Shown: positions 1 to 13,240, counted from the first letter of the stretch. The stretch: 64,000 nt of DNA from Quillaja saponaria (GCA_029379385.1 CM055612.1:10788001-10852000); one strand, 5' to 3'. Notes: generated by a model from the letters alone, not told the origin. Made by a program: numbers and translations.

Positions 1-452
1 TCTCTTCATAAACCAGATCTTGTGATGGTTGTTTGGATTCAATGTTTAGATGGCCTTCTATAGAAGTGAACCATGCTGCCTCCACCTGCTTTCAGTGAGA
101 CCTGGTGGTTTTACATTTGATTTTGGGCTAATTGAGGGGTTTATATTTTATTTCTATATCTTCAGGATATTTATATATGAATACTAAATTTTTTCTTTTA
201 CTCTTCCACCCTTCTCTTGCTCAGCCTCAAACACAAGAAGAGAGAGGATTGAATTTAGAACTATACTTGAATTGACCATTTGCAATTTCCCCTAAACAAA
301 AACTATCCTGTCATCTGATAATGCGGAAAATGACGAGTCAGAAATAAGAGGCAAAATGCTATAAGAATTTGGATTTTAGAAATAAAATTGTGTATTCTAT
401 GAAAGAGGGGCATTGGTATGATTAATTCCATTTCCTCGTTTTTCTGTTGTAG
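1..452 (+). other. Probable intron of the first (partial) gene
   Basis: No convincing coding stretch is visible. The segment ends in a pyrimidine-rich tract and AG at 451-452, a good splice acceptor directly before the open exon at 453. It is best read as the last intron of a gene that starts left of the window. Confidence 0.4.
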
Positions 453-719
453 TACGATATGAAGCTATTAGCAGTCGATATTCCCATGGCATCGGGACCA
501 GATCAGCGGTTATTCCTGATCGGGGATGAAGAAGAGTACAGGGTTGGTGGAGGCCTGATATCTGATCTACGAGATCCTGTAGTTAAAGCCATGTCAGCAA
601 CCAAGGAATTTGATGATCTTGATGAGATTGAGGAAGAGGAGGATGCTGAAAGAGAACTTCAGGAGGCTGAAAGAAAGCACCAAGAAGAAATTGAGAAGCT
701 TGAAAAAGGTGCCCCCTAG
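453..719 (+). CDS. Last exon of an unrecognised gene (acidic coiled-coil C-terminus)
   Basis: The exon opens after the acceptor at 451-452 and reads in one frame (Tyr-Asp-Met-Lys...) to a TAG at 717-719, giving about 88 C-terminal residues. The first half is mixed sequence containing GPDQRLFLIGDEEEYRVGGG. The second half is very acidic and heptad-like, with runs of Glu and LQEAERKHQEEIEKLEK, so a charged coiled-coil tail is likely. A polyadenylation-like AATAAA lies at 944-949, which suits a 3' UTR ending near 960. The ATG at 459 is in frame but is probably not the start, because the acceptor precedes it. I do not recognise the family, and the rest of the protein lies outside the window. Confidence 0.5.
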   Translation, partial: YDMKLLAVDIPMASGPDQRLFLIGDEEEYRVGGGLISDLRDPVVKAMSATKEFDDLDEIEEEEDAERELQEAERKHQEEIEKLEKGAP

Positions 720-3700
720 CATTTTGTCATGTAACATTTTTGCTTCCAAATTTTTGCTCTGTTGATTGCAGGAGTTTGCAGAGGATGCTGGGATTTTGAC
801 AATTCTTGGATATGGATGTGGTTCAAACTTCACAGTACATTGCATTTGCATCAGATTCAGTTTTCCTAGGTTTAAAATGACTTGTACTGCAGTTTTACTA
901 ATGGCCAACATTTTTGACATTTTATCTTAATGAAAGTTGAGAAAATAAAGATCACAGAGGAAGCAAACGTACTTTCAGTTTTGAATTTTGATATTCACCT
1001 TGTAAATTTATTCTGTGTTTGAAGTTAAATCCTTGCAAGCTACAAGCATTGTTGGACGTTCTCTAGTGTTGCTTTTACAACTAATATTGAAAAGGATCTC
1101 CTCAGTATATTGTTGACAGTTAGCAGGCTGAGCTCAAGATCCTTACTGATTGTATATTAAAATAAAAAAAGAAGCTACCATTAGCTTTTAACAGGAGTGG
1201 AAGGTTCCATTTGTTGTTACTATGACTAAATTGGTAGAAATGTTGACTGGCAAGAACTGACTCCTGTTGTGTGAGATAAACCACATCGGATCAGATTCTC
1301 TCTTCTGCACACATGAAGATCTGAATGATAGAGAAAGAAACAATTTTTTTTTGCTTTGAATGAAATATAATTTTGAAGTTCTTATGTCACATGAGAGAAT
1401 TCAAATTGTTACTATTTATTTTTTTGAATAAAATAAAGAAAGCCTCTCTAGTCATCACTCATTTTTAATGCAGTACTCAAATTTCCAAGTTTATTACAAT
1501 CCAACCCTTCGTTTTTACAAATAAACCCAACAATCCTATTTAGAAGTTTAAATACAATTATTTTGAATATTTCAGAATAATGCAACTTTGTCTAAGGTGA
1601 CATAATTTTTATCAGGGAGAGAAAAGCCATATACATGTTACCTTGGTAGCATTTACTTGATAAATAAACTTTTTTCATTGTCATCTTCACTATGATTTTT
1701 ATTATGATAAAGATAAAGATAAAGATAACGAAAGCACCTAGCTATAGAGTTTAATTCACAAATGGTCACCGACATGATGAGTAATGACATCCTACCTTGC
1801 AAATTAATAGCAATCATAAATGGAGGGTGGCTAACAACCAACAACCACCTTCACCTTTTTTTTCATTTGTCCTATGCTTAGTCTCAGTCTCTAGGAAAAC
1901 ACAGAGCTAGTAGAATTTGTCCTTGTTCTGAGCCGTGTTCAAATTTCAATTCTTGTCCAAGTAATAGAATCTAAGTGGTCACAGTCTTTTAATTCATTTG
2001 AAGGCTAATCTCATCAGTAGCAAACAGTTTGTTTGGATGATGGTACTTCACTAAGCATCAACATCATTGGCATATGGATTAGAAATCAGCTGCTATTGTC
2101 TTACATCCCACCTTTTTATTAGGCCCTATAATAATTCTGTATCTAATCAAAAATTAATACAGGTGGGTCGAGTGACCCTTAGTTAGAACCCTTTTGGTTA
2201 ACAGTTGAGAGGCACTTTTTTTTTTTTTCAAAAAATAAAAAATTACAAAATGTGAAGGCAGCAGCAATGCTGCATTGCTGCCTGCCGTAGTAGCTTCTCA
2301 AACGGCAAGTAATAAATGCGGCTTGCTTTTCAATTTAATTTTTTTTTTTATAAAAAAATAATTCATACATAATCTTTTTGGTAATATACATAGTGAATAA
2401 AAAAATTAACATCTCACATCATGATTTGCGTAACAGTTTTATAACCATTCAAACAATATTAAAATTATAGATTGCAACCAAATAATTTTCAAACCAACAT
2501 TTCAAAAATTTATGGAAAAGACATTAAAGAGTTAGTTGAGTGCAAGGCCCTACCATGTGGCTTCTGATTTCTCAATCTCCCCTGAACCAATATGATGGGT
2601 TTGATGATGGGTATGAAGTCAAAATGAGCTACAATGCCAAATGATGATGCTCCTTTTTAATTTGAAATTTCAACTTGAGAAAATAATTTGAGATCATCAA
2701 AAAGAAATTGGGTTCCATAGCTTGGTTTCATACGATAAACTCACATAATTGAAATAATAAAAGGATGTTTGCTGTATTGTGTAAGTTAATGGCTAATGCT
2801 AGTTCTTTTCACCAAATTGGGAGACTGAAGTATAGTAAATTCTCTAGACTTCCCCCAAGGAAAGGGAAAAAGAAAGAGTATTCATAGTTCTGAGTGCACA
2901 AAGTTAACGGTATAATTGATAGGTTAGTTAATACTTCATACAGAGCCTGTCATCTTAAAGTACATGGCAGCAAATCTTCATTTCTGCTCATGTACTTTGC
3001 TTTGTCATTCTTTATTACTCGTTCATCCAAACCAATTAATACTATTATAAACTTGTCCTTCAATTGAACTTTTTTCTGTTGAACTATTTTTCTACTCCAA
3101 TAGTTGGACATTCATACAGTAGTATTTGTCAGTTGGGTCTAAGGCTTCAGTGCTACATTCCCATGTTATTTGCTTTCGTTGTAAGATTCATCTCACCGGG
3201 GCTTGACTAGTTTTATGCTAGCGTCAAGCCGTCAACCTATAGCAATCCTCCTTGTGCTTGAGACCTGCAAAGTGAAGTTTATTGCAATCATTGTAGTTAG
3301 AGAGAAAATGCTTTTTGGATTTTCTCCCAGAAATATTTTACTTGCATCTCATCCCCTTTCTTGTTAAGTCCCAGTTGGCAATAGAAGTGTTCTGAGTTCT
3401 CTAACTCTACTCCTTATTTTCAGCAGTGATGTTTTTCTGCCTCAGAAGTCAGTTTCATACAAAGGTTACTACCCCTTTCACATTTCTTTAAATTCCATAA
3501 TGTCTTCAGATACTAATATTGATTAACTTGGATTCCAATTGTAATGTTAATGGCAAACAAAGATTGGTGAAGAAAGGCATGTTTCAGTACCCTAGATTTA
3601 GGGTTGGCCCTGTCTCACAACGTTGAGTCACCATGTTCTCCTCTTGAGCCATTAACTTATCCTCATGAATATTTTCCCCCTCTTTCCATTCCCTTTCCTT

Positions 3701-4680
3701 TTCAATCAGAGGCTGTTTCCCAGTAATCTCCCTCTCATCCCATACGTGTCTAATTCCTGGTTTTCATAGTTTGTAGTGTTTCAGAATGACTCTTTTTATG
3801 TATACATTCACCAGGAAGCTAACACGAGTCTTAAATCTGCATCAATTACATTCAATAATTCAATTCTAGATTTGGAGAAAGCAGACTGCTTTTAATAAAG
3901 AATAGTTTCTCTTTTGTAGAACAATGGAATAAAGCTTTTTCTTTTTTTCTTGGATTCTTTATAATCACTTCACTTTTTTTTTTTATATGCACTACTTTTT
4001 CTATTATTTCTTTCTTTCCTAACTTGTTCTTCGTATATACAACTATAAAAGCATCCATTTTATGAGGGAATTTCTTTTGCCTCCATAGAAAGTGCACTTT
4101 AGTTCCCCATCAATTAAAGTACGTTTTTTTTTTTTTTTTACATTTCATCTGAAAAAAGTATGTAATATCTTTTATGTTCAAAAGGGGGAACTTCCCACTA
4201 TTGATAAATATGACAGAAGGGATTTCCTTTCCAAATTTCATAGTGTTTGTTTATATGGTAAGTATGTTTGCATTTCACTATCTCAGTATTCATTATTTTT
4301 CAATGCAAAACTACAATAAGTGGATGGGATCAATTTAAAGATTCTTATATTTATATATATATGTATTGAAATCCATGTCTTCTGAGTAGTTGTTTGTTTT
4401 CAATCTATAAATTTGAATTCTTTATGATTTTATTATTTATCTGCTTCATCTTTTTGTCACTCTGTGATGTTGCATCCTATCAACTATATAAAACCATAAT
4501 TTCTACATGAAATTGAAAATCAAGGTTGTAGTTCGTGCTCCACTTTTAGAATCAATAACTTTTGGTGATGAGAATAGGTTCATACAGAAGTTTTCAAAAA
4601 AAGTCTTTCTTTGAACAAGATCTAATTTCTGCTTTAAAGGCTATACATGAGCAGCTAATTTTGTTTCATGATGTTTTTTA
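720..4680. other. 3' UTR then gene-poor spacer
   Basis: After the presumed 3' UTR (to about 960) the sequence is AT-rich with no credible gene. The open frames here are short and low-complexity. It contains a small hexamer repeat (GATAAA units, about 1706-1729), a palindrome at 2261-2281, and an 8-bp-arm hairpin near 3200-3230 (arms GGCTTGAC and GTCAAGCC). The right part presumably holds the promoter and 5' UTR of the receptor kinase. Confidence 0.5.
2261..2281. repeat. Perfect palindrome (hairpin), possible MITE core
   Basis: Arms GCAGCAATGC and GCATTGCTGC are perfect reverse complements around one T. With one bulge the pairing extends outward (GGCA against TGCC). It sits between two poly-T tracts in a stretch that looks like a small non-autonomous element, but I could not define its ends. 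Confidence 0.5.
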
Positions 4681-4751
4681 AGTAAACCAGGATAGGAGCA
4701 ACAGCAGCTGAGGGTCAGCCCCAAACTCACTTTTGTACTGAACAAATATCC

Positions 4752-7554
4752 ATGATGCTCCAGTCCTCTATTGTTGCAGCACTTGTTTTCCTAATTACTA
4801 TATCTCCTATCTTTTGCGTGGCTGGAGCTGAGCTGAACTCAGACAGACAAGGTCTCCTTGATTTTGCTTCTAATTTCCCCCACGCCAGGAGACTCAACTG
4901 GAATATTAATACCTCAGTTTGCACCTCTTGGGTTGGTGTAACTTGCAACTCTAATGGAAGTCGTGTTATTGCTATCCGTCTTCCAGGGATTGGATTGATA
5001 GGCCCCATTCCAGCAAACAGCATAGAAAAACTAGATGCTCTTCAGGTCCTCAGCCTTCGTTCCAATGGCCTCAGTGGAAATATTCCTTCAGATGTGTCTT
5101 CCATTCCTTCACTTCAGTATCTATATCTCCAGAACAATAACTTCTCTGGTGTAGTTCCTGCCACTTTATCACACAAACTCATTGCATTTGATATTTCCTT
5201 TAATTCATTTTCTGGCAATATTCCATCCACATTTCATAATCTGAAAGGACTCACCTGGTTGAACCTCCAAAACAATTCAATCTCTGGAGCAATTCCCAGC
5301 CTTGACTTCCCAAGGCTCAAGTTTTTAAATTTAAGCCACAATAACTTAAGTGGTTCAATTCCACAAAACCTCCAAAAATTCCCATATTCTTCTTTTGTTG
5401 GGAACTATCTATTATGTGGGCCACCTCTCAATCATTGCTCTTCAAACCCTCCTTCACCATCTCCTTCCCCTACTTATCAGCCACTCTCACCTCCAGTTAC
5501 CCAAAATTATAATGCTACCCCCAAGAAAAAATTTGGCCTAGGTCCTATTCTTGCTCTGGCAATTGGGGCCTCTGCATTCCTGTTCCTCCTAGTTCTTATA
5601 ATTTATGTATGCTGTTTTAAGAGGAAAAGCAATGCAGGCACCGGTATATTAAAAGGGAAGGTCTCTGTTGGTGGGAATGAGATCACTTCAAAGGATTTTG
5701 GGAGTGGGGTTCAAGAGGCTGAGAAGAACAAGTTATTTTTCTTTGATGGTAGCTCTTATACCTTTGATCTCGAGGACTTGTTAAGGGCGTCGGCTGAGGT
5801 TCTTGGAAAGGGGAGTTATGGAACAACCTACAAGGCAGTTTTGGAGGAAGGGACAACAGTTGTAGTGAAAAGGTTGAAGGAAGTTGATGTAGGAAAGAGG
5901 GAGTTTGAGCAGCAGATGGAGATTGTGGGGAGGGTTGGACAGCACCCTAATGTATTTCCCCTTCGTGCTTATTATTATTCCAAGGATGAAAAGCTTTTGG
6001 TTTACAACTACATGCCAGGAGGCAGCTTGTTTACACTACTGCATGGTATGCCTTACCTTATCCCCTGTTACATTGTCATTGATTCAAGTAATAATTTTTT
6101 GGCAGCTAAAATAAATGGGAAAGTTTTTGCTTTATTTTCTTCCATTATTGCAGCCATCAAATAGGACATCTTGCTTTGCATATCATGGAGTAAACTGTTC
6201 AACTAATTCCCTTATCTGGAAAACTAACTCTTACCAGTAAAGAGAATGCTTGATTAAATAGAAAGGCAACCTCTCAGGATTCTTAGAAAACATTCTAGAT
6301 AGGAGATTTCATGAGAATAAGACTATCCAATAGGAACAATTGTCTTAAATTGAAAATCGAAATATGTTTTTATGCTGCATTCAGGGAATTATAGATATTA
6401 CATGCAACTAATAAGAATCAAAGTTATACTAGCTAAACAGAATGGCTCATTTGACTTTTCTGTTGAGTATTTTGCATATGCTTACTACTAGGTGTGAGTG
6501 TTTCTCTTAAAATCATAATTATATAGGGTCTTATATAATTATGCAATAAAACTACGATACACCACCTTTAATCAGAATGTAAAAATGAATATAAGTGTGA
6601 AGTAAAACTGATGAGGATGGCATCATCAAAGTACTTGTCTATTAATAGCTGCAGTCACATGTAACTAAATCTTAGAGAAACTCACCAGTAATAATTTCAC
6701 ATTGTTGTCAATAAATTTTTATCTTCATTTATGTTTGATTCAAAGGAAGTAAGGCCAATCAAATCATGGCTTGCATACTTGTAGTTGCTTAAGAATTGTA
6801 AAAAGTTCATGTCGTCTTCTGTTAATTCCAGTACTAGCAGTCTAGCACTAAAAGAAAACAGAATACATTTATTGATTATCAATTTTAACAATTGTATATC
6901 TTTGCCACTTTCTTCTGTTTCCACATAAATGATATAGGAAACAGAATTTCAGGAAGAACTCCACTAGACTGGGATTCAAGAATGAAGATTTTCCTTGGAA
7001 CTGCGAAGGGAATTGCTTTCATTCATTCTGAGGGGGGTGCAAAATTCACACATGGCAACATAAAAGCTTCCAATGTCCTCATAACTCAAGACCTTGATGG
7101 TTGCATATCCGATGTGGGGTTGAGTCCTCTAATGAATTCCGCAGCAACCATGTCCAAAACAACTGGATATTGCGCTCCTGAGGTGACTGATTCCCGGAAA
7201 ATAACACAGAAGTCTGATGTTTATAGCTTTGGTGTGCTCCTCCTTGAAATGCTGACAGGCAAAACCCCACTCCAATATCAAGGCTATGATAATGCGGTTG
7301 ATCTCCCAAGGTGGGTGAAATCCGTTGTTCGTGAGGAATGGACAGCTGAAGTTTTTGAAGAGGAGCTGATCAAAGGCCAACATGTTGAAGAGGAAATGGT
7401 ACAGATACTTCAGATTGCACTAGCATGTGTAACAAAGGTGCCAGACTTGCGTCCCACGATGGACCAAACTGCAAGAATGATAGAGGAAATTCGACAACCT
7501 GGGTTAAAGTACAGGGCATCCTCTGAGTCTGTGTCTAATGTGCAAACACCATGA
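4752..7554 (+). CDS. LRR receptor-like kinase, predicted catalytically inactive (At5g58300/At2g26730-like)
   Basis: Two exons, 4752-6045 and 6938-7554, are joined across an 892-bp GT-AG intron that splits a Gly codon. They encode 636 residues, close to relatives of about 650. In order: signal peptide (about 1-26), LRRNT-type cap with paired Cys (57, 65), five to six short LRRs (about 70-215), Cys/Pro-rich juxtamembrane stretch (222-250), transmembrane helix (about 262-288) followed by basic residues, and a kinase-like domain from about 340. The Gly-rich loop GKGSYG (352-357) and the VVVK lysine (373) are present. The HRD motif is HGN (470-472), so the catalytic Asp is lost. DFG is DVG (490-492). 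The intron position, between LLHG and the TPLDWDSR segment, is the family's usual one. It is probably a plasma-membrane receptor or co-receptor that signals by scaffolding. The 5' UTR may contain a further intron, not resolved. Confidence 0.9.
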
Positions 7555-8630
7555 ACGATTGCAAACAAAAGAGAGGGGAGAGAGATAGAGAACAGTTCTC
7601 ATCTTTTAGGAGGCCATGTGCATTGCTAATTAATTCCGAACTTTCATAGTGAAATAATGTTCAATCCCTTGTTGGCAAAAGTATCTTCCGGCCACAATTT
7701 GTTGATGGAACTTTAAAAGTAACATCTTTTAGTTAAGGATGAAAACTTATGAATTCTTATTAAGGTTGTGGTAGGTTGTGGTATTCAGTACAACAACGAT
7801 ACTAATTTTAATTATCCCGCATGCTGAGCTGGGGTGGAAATGTACACTCAGATTATAACAAAAAATTTCAAATTTAAAAGGATGATATCTTATTAGTAAA
7901 TATATCTACAAGTTGATTATCTCATAAATTTTCGTTTTTTTGAGTTCCCTAGTTGTTTTAATCTTTGGGCAAAGAATTCCTTAAGTTGAACTGCACAAGC
8001 AGTTAGCATACTATTTTATATGCATTAGAAAGCTCCACTAGTAGCTTGTTGTTTGAGGGTGGGGACTAGAAGAGGATGAGGAAAAAATTGAGTTGTTATT
8101 TTGCTATTAAAGATCTTAAACTGGGTGGTGTGGATCAAAGACAATGGTCAAGAGCCAACCCAACAATCTGAATCAAACTAGAAGTTTTGCTTTCAAAAAT
8201 AGAAGTCTTAATATTCAATGAGCAAAGAATGTCATTTGGGTATTTTTAGGATATATTCCGTTGAAAGTTTTGTTAACGTGGGAGATAACTTTATCTCTTT
8301 AATTAAGATTTGTTAAATTCTTAAACAATTACCTCATTACAGCGTTTTATACCAACGTCATTTCATTTTTTTCTAATTACAAAAAAGGACTCAGGATTAA
8401 AAAGGAAAAAGAAAACCAAAAAAAGAAGAAGCAAGTACTTCCAAATTTTTTAATTTCTTGAATAAACAGAATTTGCATTGTCTTGTTTCCTAATTCAATT
8501 TTTACTCAAATTCAGGGATCTTCAATCAACATCAGTACTTTTCCGAATTCTCTTTGCTAAGCATTAGAGTGAATTCTATGGTTTTGTAGTATATTTCATT
8601 CGTATAAATAATATGAAAGCCTTTTGAAGG
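7555..8630. other. Spacer between receptor kinase and thioredoxin genes
   Basis: AT-rich, with no coding signal. It should contain the receptor kinase 3' UTR and the promoter of the thioredoxin gene; I see no clear elements. Confidence 0.4.
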
Positions 8631-8636
8631 GAAATG

Positions 8637-8677
8637 ATGGATGAAAGAAGAGGTCATGAACATCCACATGATCAAAG
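8637..8677 (+). other. Possible 5' UTR exon end of the thioredoxin gene
   Basis: A short stretch with an upstream ATG ends in AAAG followed by GTAGAA at 8678, a plausible donor. It could splice to the acceptor at 9301-9304 (TTAG), just upstream of the true start at 9349. Its short frame does not resemble thioredoxin h9 N-termini, so it is more likely leader than coding. Confidence 0.25.
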
Positions 8678-9348
8678 GTAGAATTTTCTCGTTCTCCTGA
8701 GAAAAAAAAAATTAAAAAAAATCACATTTTCCCAGTTTCCCTTGTGATGGTTTTTGATTCTTTCTGTTATCCTTCCTGTTTATTTCATCTGGGAAAATCA
8801 TTTCATTGTTTCAGGCCCATTAATATTTCAGGCTAATATGTTATTGTTGTTTATTATATTTCTTACTTAGATAATTCTTGTGTCACCATCTTCTTCTTCG
8901 TTTTTCTTTTTCTTTTTAGGCCCAAAAGAATATTTTATGTTAAATCCCTAAACTGAGAATGCCCTCAAAATATATTGTGCATTCAACTAGATTTTATGAA
9001 TACGTAATTGTGATCATTCATCAATAGATATTTTTTGGGGGGTTATTATGCATCATCTAAATCTCTGTACAACTTCAGCTAGGTATACAAACTTTCTGCC
9101 AATTTCAGGTGCAAGTAGCCTTTACTTTGTTGGTTTTCTTTGCAGAAAATGTGAAGAGATGACTGTATTTTCTACTCAATCTATGGTCCTATATCTATTG
9201 TTATTATATATATATATATGAGTGAAATCTTACATATACTCTTTTGGGGTAGTCATAAATTGATCATCAATATCTGATTCAATTGCTTGCTGGTATTCTT
9301 TTAGGGTACTGCTGTAAATCGAAAACCACGGTTTGGTATACTAAATCA

Positions 9349-11816
9349 ATGGGAAGTTGTTGGAGTAAGGTATATTTGCTTTTGGTTTTCTTAAACAACT
9401 AGTTACACTAAGTAGTAGTTTGCAACATTGATTTCTTCTTTTCCTCGTATTCTTTTAACACGATCAATTTTGACTCTCAATTTATTTCTGAGACATTGGA
9501 CTTCCTATGTTCTCCTCTATATTGTCTTCTCATCTCCCAATTTTCATTCTCATTTGGAATTGATCAGTTTTGGGCAACATGATCAACTTTTATTGTTTTG
9601 GATTCTGTCCTCTTTCAACGATTTTCAAATGCATCAAAGAAGACTTGATCTAGTTGAAAATTATTTTCAAACTTTTAGAAACATAAATGTTGCTATGATG
9701 AGTGTTTATGAGCTACCAATTATTTTGATCCTGGTTCAGTTTCTTAGACTTCTTTGCTACATTGGAAGTGCTCAAACTTAGTATTGGGGGACAGGTATCT
9801 CGGTGGTTGTTTCTTCGACTTCTGGTTGTCAACTATGTTAGCTAGTCATCGTTCCTGATGTCCTATGTGGAATGCTAGTTGCTAAAATGAACGTCACTGT
9901 AAGAATCCTGTTTTTAATGTCCTGCAGAGATATTTGGCCACTTCTCTGTTGAGGGATCATTGCATGAAGGTTACTTTTTTGTTAGAAGCTCTTATTTCGT
10001 CGTATCAATTAACTCTAAAACACTGACTTGAGGCTGTCCTGAAAAAGCCTGAAAGGGGCATGCCCTTACAAAACTTGCATTAAAATATATTTTCTTAATT
10101 GTAAATTCGAATTTTACTTGTTTACAAAAATTTCATGAGTTAAAGTAACAGACTCTAATAATTGACATTATAAATGAAATGATGATTGCTGTGTTGAGTT
10201 GAATATATTAAAAACTTGCATATTTTCTTATAGTTCCTTTTCACCTGTTACATCATTTTAAAGTTTCATTGATTCTTGCAGCGTTGTGGACCTGAGAGTG
10301 ATCAGAATCATCGTGATGTGTCTAGTGAAAATGTGCACCGCATAAGTACAATGGAAAGTTGGGAGGAAAAGCTATCAGAAGCTAATAGGGATGGAAAAAT
10401 TGTAAGTTTCTAATTCATTGTTGATTCATTACCTATTGATAAGGACTTATTAGAGAGAATATGAGCTGCAATAGCTAATTGTATGTATAATTAGCTTATT
10501 TTTTATTACTGATATCCAAGCAGTTTAGCATTCTTGTCTACAGTCTGTCTTTTATGAATAACAGATATCACTAAAGCTTCCATATTATTGCTTATTGTAA
10601 TGAAAAAGAAGAAGCAGGCAGCACTGAAAACAAGCCTTAATCCCAGCTGTATTGTTGATCTGTGAAGAACTAACAGTTTGCCTGATATACCCAATATCAT
10701 AAAATATTAGGAAGCCTTCATCTTCTTTGTTAAAAAGTGCAAAACTTCTAATAAATAGCTGTCAGCTCAAAACATTCTAGATCTTCCAATCAATTTTGAG
10801 AATGGAGTCCTTCAGAAGTCACCTCTGCCAATGTGGAAAGAGATCTCACTCAGTCACTGAATAAAAGTCAAAACACCTACTGAGTCTAGCTAATAAATGT
10901 TACTGGTGTTTGCAAACTGTGTGTCTATAAGTTATAAATTGTTTTCCAAGTTAATATGATGAGATGAAAAGCACAATTTGGTTGTGATTGTTTTTCTTTA
11001 TTTATTTTTGGCTTGTCTTTCATAAAGCTTATTTTTATAATATTCTGTTTTCATTTTCTCCATACATTTTCTTTCATGACAGGGTTGTAACACTTCTCTT
11101 TTCTTTGAATAGCTAGTTGATAACATATGTATCAATTGGCTGGAGCATGGCTGTCACTCTCTAATTTTATAGCTACACTATTTATCTTACATTGCTCTTT
11201 GTTAACTGTCCAACAGGTCCTAGCAAATTTTAGTGCAGGATGGTGTAATCCTTGTAGAGCTATAGTACCTGTCTACTGTGAGCTTGCCAATAAATATAAT
11301 TCTATTGTATTTTTAACAGTGGATGTCGATGAACTCACCGTAAGTAATAACATTTTCTGATTAATTCAGCATTTTATGGCTAATAGAATTATATATTTTC
11401 ATGGCCTACATAATTTTCCTTCTATGGTGATATTTTGCTTTTACTATTTCAAATGCAAAAAGTTGAATTTTACATATCATCTACTACTGAAATTGCAGTT
11501 TGTGTATTTTTTATTTATAGTTGATACGTATAATATTAGCTGCACCAATAGTTGGCATTAACACATGAGTTGACGTTGAGCTAATTGTTTAGCTTTTTAC
11601 ATTTACAGATTTTACAAGTGTAATATCTTAACCAATGAAGTATGATCTGTTGGTGTAATGTAGGAATTAAGTACTTCATGGGATGTTACCGCAACTCCAA
11701 CATTTTTCTTTCTTAAAGATGGGCGACAATTAGACAAACTTGTTGGGGCTAACAAGTTAGATCTTCAGAAGAAGATAGCTGCCATGGCTGATTTAGCAAT
11801 CAAGTCCCGGAGTTGA
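9349..11816 (+). CDS. Thioredoxin h9-like, N-terminally acylated type, with WCNPC active site
   Basis: Coding exons 9349-9369, 10282-10401, 11217-11339 and 11664-11816 are all phase 0 with GT-AG borders and give 138 residues (Arabidopsis TRX h9 is about 140). The start is fixed by the 7-codon exon MGSCWSK: Gly2 and Cys4 form the myristoylation/palmitoylation signal known for h9-type thioredoxins, which places the protein on membranes. The core follows: ESWEEKL helix, VLANFSAGWCNPC active site (Cys57/Cys60), VDVDELT, ATPTFFFLKDG with the cis-Pro, and KLVGANK. Exon junctions at GKI/VLANF and DELT/ELST match the family layout. The dithiol is intact, so disulfide reductase activity is expected; the central Asn in place of the usual Gly/Pro pair (WCGPC or WCPPC) is unusual. 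The large introns hold no other genes. Confidence 0.9.
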
Positions 11817-12790
11817 TTCGACCATTTGTTAAATCTGATAAATATCAGCATATTACAGCATAAAAAATCTTCCCTTAGTACCTGCCACAGATATACCTCT
11901 GCTGTAATAGTGTATAGTGGAGAGCCATTTAAAAAATTAGCACTTGGTTCTTCAATGCAAATGAAATTCAACAATTTGTTAATTGAAAAGAACAATGGAA
12001 TTGTTTTTTGAATGGTATTAGGGTCATTTTCTTGTTACATACAGGTGCATATGAAACTACAAATAAATATGCAATTTCTTGTAGTACATGAGATGTTCTT
12101 TCTCAAATCATTTACCCAAGACAACTCTCACATGATCGTATGATGGTAAGAGTTTATCAGTAATTGTATGACATCAGAGAGCAGGTAAAATTCAGACAAA
12201 AGGAAAGTTTACCCTCAGGTTGTGTTTTTTTGCAAACCGACAGAATAGTTAATCCATGTCCATGAATATTATTATGATACATTTTCAAGTTGTAAAATTG
12301 CATACCGAAAGCACATCCGCGGTCTATAGAGTTGTTGAGAAAATGCATCCGTTAACAATGTTCCTGTCATAGTTCTCTAGAAAAATGCGAGTAAGCCCTA
12401 CGATGGTGTCCCTGTGCACGTGCACAGCCTCCGGGCTTATACCTGTTTACAAATGCTGGTCTAGCAGATTATTTTATGTAAAGCACTCATGCATATATAC
12501 CGAAATAAGTTCTTTCATTTTTCTTCTTCTGAAGCAAAGCCTATTATGGTTACTCATAGTGCATTATGGATTTGTAGTAGTCTCCATCTATAGAGTTGTT
12601 GCAGCTCAGCCAGCTTCTACATTTGGTAACAGCCATTAAAATGAACAAAACACATTAAAGATTAAACAACAATAAATTCATTATACAATGAACCAACCTT
12701 GCACCGATAACGCTGCTTATAATCCTCATTCCTACCACTTCCCGTTTTTTTTCTTTGCTCACGTTTCTCCATCTAACGTCACCCTTAGGA
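11817..12790. other. Spacer before the phosphate transporter pseudogene
   Basis: Contains the thioredoxin 3' UTR. No coding signal was recognised on either strand; the short open frames have no family resemblance. Confidence 0.4.
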
Positions 12791-13240
12791 GAATGGTACT
12801 GTGACCATGGCGAGTACAAGCCAAGCAGTCTTCTTAGCTCTTGAGAATGCCAAGACACAACTCTACCAGTACAAGGCAATTGTGATTGCTGGGATGGGAT
12901 TTTTCAGTGATGCATATGGCCTCTTTTGCCTTACAGCTGTCACTAAACTTACAGGTCTCCTGTACTACTATGACCCCTCTTGTCCTCATCTAGGCAAGCT
13001 TCCCGGCAACATGAACAATGCCATTACAGGGTTGCTTTATGTGGAAACCTGGCAAGGGAACTCTTCTTTGGCTGGCTTGGGGACAAACTGCAAAAAGAAA
13101 GTTTATGGTGTTACTCTTATCACCATGGTGGGTTGTGCACTGGCAGCAGGGCTTTTCTTGTGGCTCCACAGCTAAAATTGTGCCATCCTTTGCTTCTTCC
13201 GCTTCTAGCTGGAGTCTGGAATTGGAGAGACTATGTTATG

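Noticed and set aside
3852..4319. Open frames on both strands with Lys/Phe runs
   Set aside because: They arise from A/T homopolymers in the spacer.
9428..9781. 117-codon open frame on +
   Set aside because: It lies in the first thioredoxin intron, has no family resemblance and is hydrophobic low-information text.
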